DNA of 64,000 bases from Rikenellaceae bacterium (GTDB taxonomy: Bacteria > Bacteroidota > Bacteroidia > Bacteroidales > Rikenellaceae), in the NCBI GenBank assembly GCA_015059735.1, contig SUZX01000003.1, forward strand, positions 62,001-126,000, given 5' to 3'. Positions within the stretch are counted from its first letter, which is position 1. Each line of letters begins with the position of its first letter. The notes beneath the pieces were generated by a model. The model saw only the letters and a list, made by a program, of their open reading frames with translations. It did no database searches and had not been told where the DNA came from. The position numbers were made by a program, and so were the translations under genes. This document shows positions 16,423 through 27,270 of this stretch, piece by piece.

Positions 16423-17469
16423 ATGAAAAAATCTCTTTTTTTTATCCTTATGATGTTAGGATTATCCATGAGCAGTTGTTCCGACGATAGTGGGCTGTTC
16501 AGTTTTGGTAAAAACACCAACACTCGCCCTCAAATGGTTGCAGGCGGTGGCGTAGTAAACATTCAGTTTTCCACTGACCAGAAGTGGCGAATATATAGCC
16601 ATGTCGATTGGTTGACCTCTTCCGTAAGTGATGGACTTCCTGGAGATGTTGAATTTTTCATCAACGTTGCTATCAACGAAACCAATGAAGAGCGCAAAGG
16701 GATCGTATCTATTATTTTAGCAAATGGCGATACTTATAAAATAGTTGTAACCCAAGCACCCGAGAATCAAATTTTACATTTGGAATGTCAGGATAACGAG
16801 ATTCTATACACCACAAAATACAATTATATATTGGGGAGAGAATATGAAAACCGGTCAGGTTTTGGAGATAGTTCATCAATAGTATGCGTAGAGCATAAAT
16901 ATCTTGACTCTTATGGATATCTCAAATTTAACGATGATATAACAAAAATTCCATCTTGGGCTTTTCATGAACTCAGTTCATTGGAAACCATCTATTTACC
17001 TGATGGTATAGAATATATTGACTGCTATGCTTTCGAGAATTGTACAAATCTAAAAGCCATTATCAGCAATCAGTCATCGAGAGACTATCGGAGTGTTGTG
17101 ATTAATGGAGAACTACAAGCTGTTGCATTGGCAGGCCTAACATCTTACACTATTCCGGATAATGTTAAGGTTGTCTGTTATTGTTTCTCTACTTACACTC
17201 AGAATGTCGATCTTCAAGAGATTACGTTTGGTAGCAATGTTGAAGAAATTCATTATATTGAATCTATTGGCACCTCTACATTACGTTGTGTTTATATGAA
17301 ACCCATTACACCTCCCAACATTGGTTATTTTGATTATGATTCTGACCGCCCATTCAAGGCAGCGGCCGCTGATTTTGTTGTATATGTTCCTTATGAATCG
17401 ATTGACAACTACAAAAAAGCCGAGGGATGGAGAAAGATTAAATCGCATATTGTCGGATATAATTTTTAG
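16423..17469 (+). CDS. surface lipoprotein with BACON domain and BspA-type leucine-rich repeats
   Basis: A 348-residue secreted lipoprotein. The signal peptide ends in a lipobox (LSMSSC, Cys near 19). Residues of about 38-115 form a BACON domain (GGGVVNIQF, KWRIYSHVDWL, the VTQAP end), common in Bacteroidota glycan- or mucin-binding proteins. Residues of about 160-330 contain irregular LRR_5 repeats of the BspA type (KIPSWAFHELSSLETIYLPDG, YAFENCTNLKAI, and a shift in the YTIPDNV region), ending with VYVPYESIDNYKKAEGW, a usual closing repeat. Base composition is more AT-rich than the neighbours. BspA-like proteins bind host or bacterial partners; the ligand here is unknown. Confidence 0.85.
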   Translation: MKKSLFFILMMLGLSMSSCSDDSGLFSFGKNTNTRPQMVAGGGVVNIQFSTDQKWRIYSHVDWLTSSVSDGLPGDVEFFINVAINETNEERKGIVSIILANGDTYKIVVTQAPENQILHLECQDNEILYTTKYNYILGREYENRSGFGDSSSIVCVEHKYLDSYGYLKFNDDITKIPSWAFHELSSLETIYLPDGIEYIDCYAFENCTNLKAIISNQSSRDYRSVVINGELQAVALAGLTSYTIPDNVKVVCYCFSTYTQNVDLQEITFGSNVEEIHYIESIGTSTLRCVYMKPITPPNIGYFDYDSDRPFKAAAADFVVYVPYESIDNYKKAEGWRKIKSHIVGYNF

Positions 17470-17510
17470 TATTTACATAAATAATACAAACTAAGATAGA
17501 TTACTATATT

Positions 17511-17537
17511 GGAGAGAGGGCAATAGGCTTTCTCTCC
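17511..17537 (+). terminator. hairpin after the lipoprotein gene
   Basis: GGAGAGA (17511-17517) and TCTCTCC (17531-17537) can form a 7-pair stem 42 bases after the stop. No T tract follows, so termination is uncertain. Confidence 0.35.
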
Positions 17538-17712
17538 ATATAACCTACAAAAAGATTGATAAATATCTTTGGCAATTAGGGAAAGAATTAAAAGAAGGAA
17601 TAATTATAGATCCCTAATGTACAGAATTTCTGAAAAAACTATTCTTGGATAAACCGTCACTCTTTTTTCTTCGGTTTTCTGTTGCGACGATACGATTTTG
17701 TTTTTTAATGCG

Positions 17713-17720
17713 TATCTTTG
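17713..17720 (+). promoter_or_regulatory. dxs -7 box adjacent to the start codon
   Basis: TATCTTTG ends 6 bases before the ATG at 17727. With the usual -7 to start-site distance the mRNA would begin about 2-3 bases before the start codon, making dxs almost leaderless. No good -33 match is seen. Confidence 0.55.
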
Positions 17721-17726
17721 CAGACG

Positions 17727-19613
17727 ATGGTTACCGATAATAAATATACGCTGCTTGCGCAGATCGACTCCCCGCAGGATCTCAAAAGGCTCTCGGCCGA
17801 GGAGTTGCGCCAATATTGCGACGAGTTGCGGCGGTATATCATCGAGGAGTGCTCGGTACACCCGGGGCACTTGGCATCGAGTCTCGGAACGGTGGAGTTA
17901 GCCGCTGCTCTGCACTATGTATATGACACCCCCGAGGACAAAGTGGTGTGGGATGTCGGTCACCAAACCTATCCCCACAAGATCATTACGGGTCGTCGCG
18001 AAGCTTTTCGCACCAAACGCCAATTGGGCGGCATCAGCGGTTTTCCGCGCATGGCCGAGAGCGAATACGACGCATTCGGTGGCGGCCACGCCTCGGTGTC
18101 AATCTCAGCAGCATTCGGCATGGCCAAAGCCGCTGAATTGCAAGGCGAAAACCGCAAAGTGGTAGCCGTGATCGGTGACGGCTCAATGACGGGCGGGTTG
18201 GCTTTCGAAGGGCTGAACAATGCCGGAGCTTCGAAAGAGAGCGATCTTTTAGTGATCCTGAACGACAACAACATGGCCATCGATCAGGCTACGGGGGCTC
18301 TGAAAAACTACCTGCTGAAAATAGCCACCTCACACCATTACAACCACTTCAAACAACAACTTTGGAAGTTACTCGCACACACCCCTCGGGTGCTACGCCT
18401 ATGCCAAAAGATAGGCAATGCCCTCAAACAGGGCCTGTTGAACAACTCCAACCTCTTTGAGAGTCTCAACTTCCGCTATTTTGGGCCGATCGACGGACAC
18501 GACCTGCCAGCTTTGGTGCGCACGCTTCGGGCATTGAAAGCGATAAAAGGGCCGAAACTGCTGCACGTGATGACCGTGAAGGGCAAAGGTTACCAACCGG
18601 CCGAAAAGGATCAATCAACATGGCATGCCCCCGGGTGTTTCAACCCCGAAACCGGCGAGCGTATCGCATCCCGAAGCGATGCCGACCGTTTTCAAGATGT
18701 CTTCGGAGAGACGTTGCTCGAATTAGCACGGGCAGACAAACGGGTAGTCGGTGTGACTCCGGCCATGCCATCGGGCTGCTCGATGAATATCTTGATGCAG
18801 GCCATGCCCGAGCGCTGTTTCGACGTGGGAATTGCCGAAGGGCACGCAGTGACCTTCTCGGCAGGATTGGCAGCTGCCGGCATGATTCCGTTCTGCAATA
18901 TCTACTCGACATTCATGCAACGGGCCTACGACAACGTGATTCACGACGTGGCGATTCAAAATCTTCCGGTTGTCATGTGTCTCGATCGTGGCGGAGTGGT
19001 CGGCGAGGATGGTGTGACGCATCACGGCATATTCGACATGGCGGCTTTTGCATCGGTGCCGTCGTTGACAATCATGGCTCCGATGGATGAACTCGAACTA
19101 CGCAACGCCATGTTCTCTGCGTTGCAATGGGGAAAACCCTGCATGATTCGCTATCCGCGCGGGCGAGGTATCGGCACGGCATGGCGCGATCGGCCATTTG
19201 AGATGTTGCTCGAGGGACGAGGACGTCTGCTGCGAGCGGGAAGCGACATCGCTCTATTAACCATAGGTACTACGGGAGCGGATGGCAAACGAGCCGCCGA
19301 ACGGGCTGCTGGGGCAGGAATACAGGTTGCTCACTACGATCTGCGCTTTGTAAAGCCCCTTGATGAGGAGTTACTCGATGAGGTAGGTCGCAAATTCCGA
19401 AAGGTGATCACCGTCGAAGATGGAACACTGCGCGGAGGAATAGGCGAGGCCATAGCTGCATGGCTCAATAGTCGGGGTTACAACACCAAAGTCCGGTCGT
19501 TGGGAATTGGTGATTATTGGGTCGAGCACGGCACACCCAACAAACTTCACGCCCTCTGCGGATACGACGAAGAGGGAATCTATCAAGTATTGGTTGAGGA
19601 GATGAAAAATTGA
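17727..19613 (+). CDS. dxs: 1-deoxy-D-xylulose-5-phosphate synthase
   Basis: Thiamine-diphosphate enzyme that condenses pyruvate and glyceraldehyde-3-phosphate, the first step of the MEP isoprenoid route and of thiamine/pyridoxal precursors; 628 residues. The ATG at 17727 (MVTDNKYTLLAQIDSPQDL) matches the family start; a TTG three codons earlier lies in the -7 box. Visible parts: VWDVGHQTYPHKIITGR, the ThDP-binding GDGSMTGGLAFEGLNNAG, NDNNMAID, the pyrimidine-domain GIAEGHAVTFSAGLA, and the transketolase C-terminal domain. A lipocalin gene follows after 59 bases and may be co-transcribed. Confidence 0.97.
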   Translation: MVTDNKYTLLAQIDSPQDLKRLSAEELRQYCDELRRYIIEECSVHPGHLASSLGTVELAAALHYVYDTPEDKVVWDVGHQTYPHKIITGRREAFRTKRQLGGISGFPRMAESEYDAFGGGHASVSISAAFGMAKAAELQGENRKVVAVIGDGSMTGGLAFEGLNNAGASKESDLLVILNDNNMAIDQATGALKNYLLKIATSHHYNHFKQQLWKLLAHTPRVLRLCQKIGNALKQGLLNNSNLFESLNFRYFGPIDGHDLPALVRTLRALKAIKGPKLLHVMTVKGKGYQPAEKDQSTWHAPGCFNPETGERIASRSDADRFQDVFGETLLELARADKRVVGVTPAMPSGCSMNILMQAMPERCFDVGIAEGHAVTFSAGLAAAGMIPFCNIYSTFMQRAYDNVIHDVAIQNLPVVMCLDRGGVVGEDGVTHHGIFDMAAFASVPSLTIMAPMDELELRNAMFSALQWGKPCMIRYPRGRGIGTAWRDRPFEMLLEGRGRLLRAGSDIALLTIGTTGADGKRAAERAAGAGIQVAHYDLRFVKPLDEELLDEVGRKFRKVITVEDGTLRGGIGEAIAAWLNSRGYNTKVRSLGIGDYWVEHGTPNKLHALCGYDEEGIYQVLVEEMKN

Positions 19614-19672
19614 TCCGAAGAGGGCGATTTTCGGCACGGATTATGCACATTTCGGGATAAAACATTCCGAAT

Positions 19673-20239
19673 ATGAAAGTTTTGATACTACTATTAGTCG
19701 TCTTTTTAGGGGTTTCGATCATCCTCGGTGCAGGAAGTTCCCGACGAAACAACCTGCATCTTGTTTCCGATTTGGATCTCCAACGTTATATGGGAAAATG
19801 GTATGAGATCGCTCGAACGGACAATCGTTTCGAACGCAATATGGAACATGTCGAGGCGGTCTATCGCATGTTGCCAAACGGACACATCGAGGTTATCAAC
19901 AGCGGTGTGGACAGTCGCACGGGAAAATCCCGCAAAGCTATCGGCAAAGCTCATGCAGGAAAGGTCGCAGGGCGGTTGCGCGTGTCGTTTTTCTGGATAT
20001 TTTACTCCGACTACGATATTTTGGAGTTAGGCAAAGATTATGAATGGGCTCTGGTTGGCGGAAGTTCGCAGAAATATCTTTGGATCTTGTCCCGTACCCC
20101 GCAACTTCCTCAGCCTACTCTCGATACGATACTCCATTTGGCTCGTCAACGAGGATACGACACCTCAAAATTGATCTTCGACAACTGGCCGGCAGAAAAT
20201 CCGGAGCCACAGAAGAGCAATGCGGCTATTGCCAAATAG
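19673..20239 (+). CDS. bacterial lipocalin (Blc / apolipoprotein D type)
   Basis: A 188-residue eight-stranded lipocalin. After an N-terminal hydrophobic segment (about 3-19) come the hallmark strand-A motif YMGKWYEIARTDNRFERN (about 38-55), YDILELGKDYEWALVGG, and LWILSRTPQL. Bacterial relatives bind lysophospholipid or fatty acids in the envelope. Unlike E. coli Blc there is no lipobox cysteine, so this one should be soluble in the periplasm or anchored by its uncleaved N-terminus. A strong terminator follows directly. Confidence 0.88.
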   Translation: MKVLILLLVVFLGVSIILGAGSSRRNNLHLVSDLDLQRYMGKWYEIARTDNRFERNMEHVEAVYRMLPNGHIEVINSGVDSRTGKSRKAIGKAHAGKVAGRLRVSFFWIFYSDYDILELGKDYEWALVGGSSQKYLWILSRTPQLPQPTLDTILHLARQRGYDTSKLIFDNWPAENPEPQKSNAAIAK

Positions 20240-20242
20240 GAG

Positions 20243-20280
20243 AAGGGGTGTTCAACATGCATGTTGTAACACCCCTTTTT
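20243..20280 (+). terminator. lipocalin terminator
   Basis: AAGGGGTGTT at 20243-20252 pairs with AACACCCCTT near 20268-20277, with an inner CAACAT/ATGTTG stem, followed by a T run on the forward strand. It also separates the convergent glycosidase operon. Confidence 0.85.
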
Positions 20281-20304
20281 CCAAATCCGCATTACAAGAG
20301 TGAT

Positions 20305-22176
20305 TTAGCGAATCAGCACCCCGACTTCGCCAACACCATAGGTCGAGGCGTTGGTATATTTCGGCGTAAGACGCAGGTAGCGGCTCTGTACCGGTTCTTT
20401 GAACCGAATGGTACGCACCGCCGGATTATTGACGATATTGTCGAACATGCAATCGGGCAACACCGTTATCCAATTTCTGCCATCGGAACTGACAGCCACA
20501 TCGCAGATGACCAAACACCCATGTCGCCCCTCCAACAACGGTTCGTAACAAAAACCTGTCAACTTCATCGAACGTCCTAAATCTATCGCAAGCGGTTGAT
20601 CGGCTGCCAAGACCACTCCACGGGAGAGCGGATCAGCTCCATCGTCAGAGTAACCATCAACCGCAGCGGCTTCCGAAGGGTCGAGGGTACGAAAATCAAC
20701 GGGATCGACATCCCACGGAGCAACAACCGAAGCCGTTGGCAGATCGAGAGATGTTTCGTCAAGGTAAAGCGCCAAGCGATTGAGCACAGGGCAAGCCATC
20801 GCTTCGTCAATAATCAGTCGCAAAGCCGTAGTCGTCGTACAGTCGGTCAGCACGATGCGCTTGTAACCGATGGTTGTTTCGCTAGCAATCTCCTGCCAAT
20901 GGCCATCGGCATCGAGTGCTTCGAGCCGGAATCGGACGACCCGTTGTCCCAAGGGGATATACTCTTGAATCATCACACGATTAAACGTGCGCGGCTCGGT
21001 AAATCGCAGCGTGCAGGAGGGGGTACGAACCGAATCATCGACCGCCCAATAACAGTCGTAATTCTCATCGAGCAAATTCTCGGCGCGATATTTTTTGCTG
21101 TTTCCGCGAACGGCCGAGGCCTCGACAGTGGCACCCTGCGCCAGATCGGTGGCAAAAATTCGATCAAGAGCTGCGCGAAACTCTAAAAGGCGCACCGAAT
21201 CGGCAGCAGGTATCAAACCCCGCTTATCAGCCGGCACATTGAGCAACAACAACGAGTTACGCCCCACGCTAGCGTAATAGATTGTGAGCAGTTCGGCCAA
21301 CGATTTCACCCGATCATCCTCCGAGGCGCGATAAAACCACCCGGGACGGATCGAAACATCGGCCTCGCCGGCTACCCAGCATTTGCCACCTCGATTTCCC
21401 CGATTGAGTGTATCGGGCGTCGGAACCGATTTTCCCAACTCGAACCCTTCGACATCGAGTGTTGACCAACAGGTACGTCCCGCCTTGCCACGCTCGTTGC
21501 CGATCCATCGACACCCGGGTCCTATATCGCTAAAAATGATGGTTTGGGGTTGATGCGCATAGACCTCGGCATGATAGAGTGGCCAATCGTAAACCTGACG
21601 TTTACCGTTGGGACCTTCGCCACAGGCTCCATCAAACCACTGCTCAAAGACCTCGCCATAACTACTCAACGCACTTTCGAGCGTTTTACGAAAAACCTCG
21701 TTGTAGTCCTCCGTACCATAGGTCGGATCGTTGCGATCCCACGGCGAGATATAGATACCAAACCGCAAACCGTATTCACGGCAAGCCTCGGATAACTCAC
21801 GGAGCACATCACCTCGACCGTTACGCCAAGCGCTTTGTGCTACCGTATGACGGCTTGCCGGATTGGGCCAAAGGCAGAATCCATCATGGTGTTTGGCGGT
21901 AAGTATGATCCCTTTCATACCGGCGGCACGGGCAATGGCAGCCCATTGACGACAATCGAGAGCCGAAGGAGCAAAGACATTGACACTCTCGCGCCCATCA
22001 CCCCATTCGACATCGGTAAAGGTGTTAGGGCCAAAATGGACAAACATATTGGTCTCCATCTGTTGCCATGCAACCTGTTCGGGAGTAGGAACAGCTCCGA
22101 ATGGTTCGGGAGCGGGAGGTGTACACGCCACAAATGCAACAAGTATAAGCGTAAAAAGAGAAAAACGGGATCTCAT
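20305..22176 (-). CDS. GH29 alpha-L-fucosidase lipoprotein with C-terminal carbohydrate-binding modules
   Basis: A 623-residue secreted lipoprotein (signal MRSRFSLFTLILVAFVAC, Cys18). Residues of about 30-340 form the GH29 barrel: ETNMFVHFGPNTFTD, LTAKHHDGFCLWP, FGIYISPWDRNDP, and the nucleophile Asp in EQWFDGACGEG near residue 181. The remaining part holds one F5/8-type discoidin module (RAENLLDENYDCYW ... LRLIID) and a second chitobiase-like C-terminal region. It removes terminal alpha-linked fucose from glycans. It is the second gene of a unit with a GH2 beta-galactosidase (18-base gap), which points to fucosylated galactosides such as mucin or milk-type glycans. Linkage preference (1,2 versus 1,3/1,4) is not readable. 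Confidence 0.9.
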   Translation of the reverse strand: MRSRFSLFTLILVAFVACTPPAPEPFGAVPTPEQVAWQQMETNMFVHFGPNTFTDVEWGDGRESVNVFAPSALDCRQWAAIARAAGMKGIILTAKHHDGFCLWPNPASRHTVAQSAWRNGRGDVLRELSEACREYGLRFGIYISPWDRNDPTYGTEDYNEVFRKTLESALSSYGEVFEQWFDGACGEGPNGKRQVYDWPLYHAEVYAHQPQTIIFSDIGPGCRWIGNERGKAGRTCWSTLDVEGFELGKSVPTPDTLNRGNRGGKCWVAGEADVSIRPGWFYRASEDDRVKSLAELLTIYYASVGRNSLLLLNVPADKRGLIPAADSVRLLEFRAALDRIFATDLAQGATVEASAVRGNSKKYRAENLLDENYDCYWAVDDSVRTPSCTLRFTEPRTFNRVMIQEYIPLGQRVVRFRLEALDADGHWQEIASETTIGYKRIVLTDCTTTTALRLIIDEAMACPVLNRLALYLDETSLDLPTASVVAPWDVDPVDFRTLDPSEAAAVDGYSDDGADPLSRGVVLAADQPLAIDLGRSMKLTGFCYEPLLEGRHGCLVICDVAVSSDGRNWITVLPDCMFDNIVNNPAVRTIRFKEPVQSRYLRLTPKYTNASTYGVGEVGVLIR

Positions 22177-22194
22177 AAAATCAATCTTCTAAGA

Positions 22195-25407
<3,213 letters not shown>

Positions 25408-25711
25408 CTAATTCAAAAGCAAATTACAATTGGGAAACCTATTTTCGAGGCTTGAAAAGTGATGCTACTACTCTGAAACTTGCTCTTTACGCTATGTCTT
25501 TTGAGTTACGACACATCCCGCCGGAATCCACCCGATAAAGTCGGGTTAGTGCATTGTGCAAATCGTGTAATGTTTTTTGCGGTCTAATGAATGATTTTGG
25601 CAAAAATAAATTGATTTTCGACAAAAAAAATGTAACTTGCCATTGTATTTTGGTTTCAATCCGTTGTAAAACGTGATGAAATTAACCATTTTTAACTTAA
25701 ACTTATAGCTT

Positions 25712-26389
25712 ATGAAGAAGTATTTAGCTGAAATGATCGGTACAATGGTACTTGTTTTGATGGGTTGCGGCGCAGCTGTGAGCCTCGGATGCAATGTGTC
25801 GGATGCAGAAACCGTAGTGGGCACCTCGCTCGCATTTGGTCTTGCTGTGGTCGGAATGGCCTACTGCATCGGTGGCATATCGGGATGCCACATCAATCCC
25901 GCAATCACCCTCGGCGTATGGCTCTCGAAGCGTATGAGTGGTAAGGAAGCTGCAATGTACATGATTTTCCAAGTGATTGGAGCTTTCATCGGTTCGACTC
26001 TGCTTTGGATCCTCACCTCAAACGGAGGTTTGGAAGGCACGGGAGCCAATGACATTCAGGCCGGTAGTACGGTACTGAGTGCATTGGTTGCAGAGATTGT
26101 CTTTACCTTTATTTTTGTATTGGTGGTTCTCGGCACGACCGACGAAAAACGCGGAGCCGGCAACTTTGCCGGTTTGGCCATCGGCTTAACCCTTGTACTT
26201 GTTCACTTGGTATGTATCCGTTATACGGGCACCTCGGTAAACCCCGCACGCAGCATTGCTCCTGCCATTTTCCAAGGAGGTACTGCTTTGGCAAACCTTT
26301 GGATCTTCATCGTAGGGCCCTTTGTAGGTGCAATTCTCTCGGCTTTGGTATGGAAATGTCTCAGCTGTGATTGCCAATGTAAGAAATAA
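25712..26389 (+). CDS. aqpZ: aquaporin Z (water channel)
   Basis: A 225-residue major intrinsic protein with six membrane helices and both pore loops: HINPAIT and SVNPARS. The four selectivity-filter residues of water-specific AqpZ are all recognisable: Phe in SLAFGLAV, His in LVLVHLVC, Thr in TGTSVNPAR and the Arg after the second NPA. This argues for water rather than glycerol transport (GlpF has Gly and Trp at key sites). The end has a Cys cluster (CLSCDCQC) of unknown meaning. It is divergent from the GH2 operon and monocistronic with a strong terminator. Confidence 0.94.
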   Translation: MKKYLAEMIGTMVLVLMGCGAAVSLGCNVSDAETVVGTSLAFGLAVVGMAYCIGGISGCHINPAITLGVWLSKRMSGKEAAMYMIFQVIGAFIGSTLLWILTSNGGLEGTGANDIQAGSTVLSALVAEIVFTFIFVLVVLGTTDEKRGAGNFAGLAIGLTLVLVHLVCIRYTGTSVNPARSIAPAIFQGGTALANLWIFIVGPFVGAILSALVWKCLSCDCQCKK

Positions 26390-26414
26390 TCACTTCTGCA
26401 ATATTCTGTAAATC

Positions 26415-26452
26415 AAAAAGCTGTCGCAACACTTTTGTTGCGACAGCTTTTT
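26415..26452. terminator. bidirectional terminator shared by aqpZ and the tRNA gene
   Basis: A perfect 17-base stem, AAAAAGCTGTCGCAACA at 26415-26431 against 26436-26452, with a 4-base loop. A/T tracts on both sides give T runs on either strand, so it can end aqpZ (forward) and the tRNA (reverse). Confidence 0.9.
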
Positions 26453-26464
26453 GACAATCATTTG

Positions 26465-26538
<74 letters not shown>

Positions 26539-26569
26539 TACACATAACTCATCATATGAATTGCGAGTG

Positions 26570-26577
26570 CAAAGTTA
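26570..26577 (-). promoter_or_regulatory. tRNA(CAU) -7 box
   Basis: TAACTTTG on the reverse strand, 31 bases before the first tRNA base; the spacing is almost the same as at the tRNA-Leu gene at 55 kb. Confidence 0.5.
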
Positions 26578-27212
26578 GGATAAAATTTTAGAAAACGAAG
26601 AATTCGGCAACAAAAAGTCAAAATTAGATGTTGATATACCCCTCAACGGGATTGTGAGCCATATCAACATCATACATCTCCCTCGTCTTAACTATAAAAT
26701 AAGGTAGTTATATACTATTCTACACAACGTATGGAATTCCCGATTTCCACCGCAGGTGGACGTAAGTCCCCTGCCTGAGGCGGGGGATTTAGGGGGTGGG
26801 TCATAGATTATAAACACGGCGTAGCCGTGAGTGTAAAGCGGCAAAAGCAAGAAAGCGACAAGATTGTGTAAATTCGTATATAAGCACCTAAAATAATATC
26901 CCGATAGTGTTTATTGATACATCCCACGATTGACTCTACAAAAGCGATCTCCGTTTTTTGCGGTTTTTCTACAAATGCCGATTCGATCGTATTGCCATCT
27001 CACCGTAGCAAACTCGGTTTCGGAGCAGACCATCATGAAAAATGCACTACACAGAAAAAATGGTTGTTTTTTTATTCTATGGTTTATTTCTCAACGCAAA
27101 GATAATAGAGAAAGATAAGTAACCCAAATATGACTTTTTCCTCTTACACACGCTTCTTTATCAAAAGACATCACCCAATATCCAAAACACTCCCCTCAAT
27201 CATAGACAACTA
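26578..27212. repeat. gene-free stretch with three clustered hairpins
   Basis: No convincing gene lies here. Between 26746 and 26829 three palindromes follow each other: TCCACC-GCA-GGTGGA (26746-26760), a GC-rich CCCCTGCC / GGCGGGG pair near 26768-26785, and CACGGC-GTA-GCCGTG (26815-26829). The GC-rich island stands out from AT-rich flanks. It resembles the interspersed intergenic palindromes seen in Bacteroidales genomes, but copy number cannot be judged from one window. The remaining part up to the peptidase promoter shows only short, unsupported frames. Confidence 0.45.
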
Positions 27213-27243
27213 TTTGATATTTCAATCAAAATGCTTATTTTTG
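27213..27243 (+). promoter_or_regulatory. promoter of the S9 peptidase gene
   Basis: TTTG at 27213-27216, 19 bases, then TATTTTTG at 27236-27243: a near-perfect -33/-7 pair, with about 22 bases from the predicted start site to the ATG at 27271. Confidence 0.75.
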
Positions 27244-27270
27244 AAACCAAATTACTTACCCAATAAAACC

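Noticed and set aside
26746..26829. Possible CRISPR-like repeat cluster
   Set aside because: The three palindromes differ in sequence and spacing; there is no repeat-spacer regularity and no cas gene.
26914..27118. Two overlapping 60-codon frames in the gene desert
   Set aside because: No start context, no family resemblance and no promoter; typical chance frames in AT-rich DNA.
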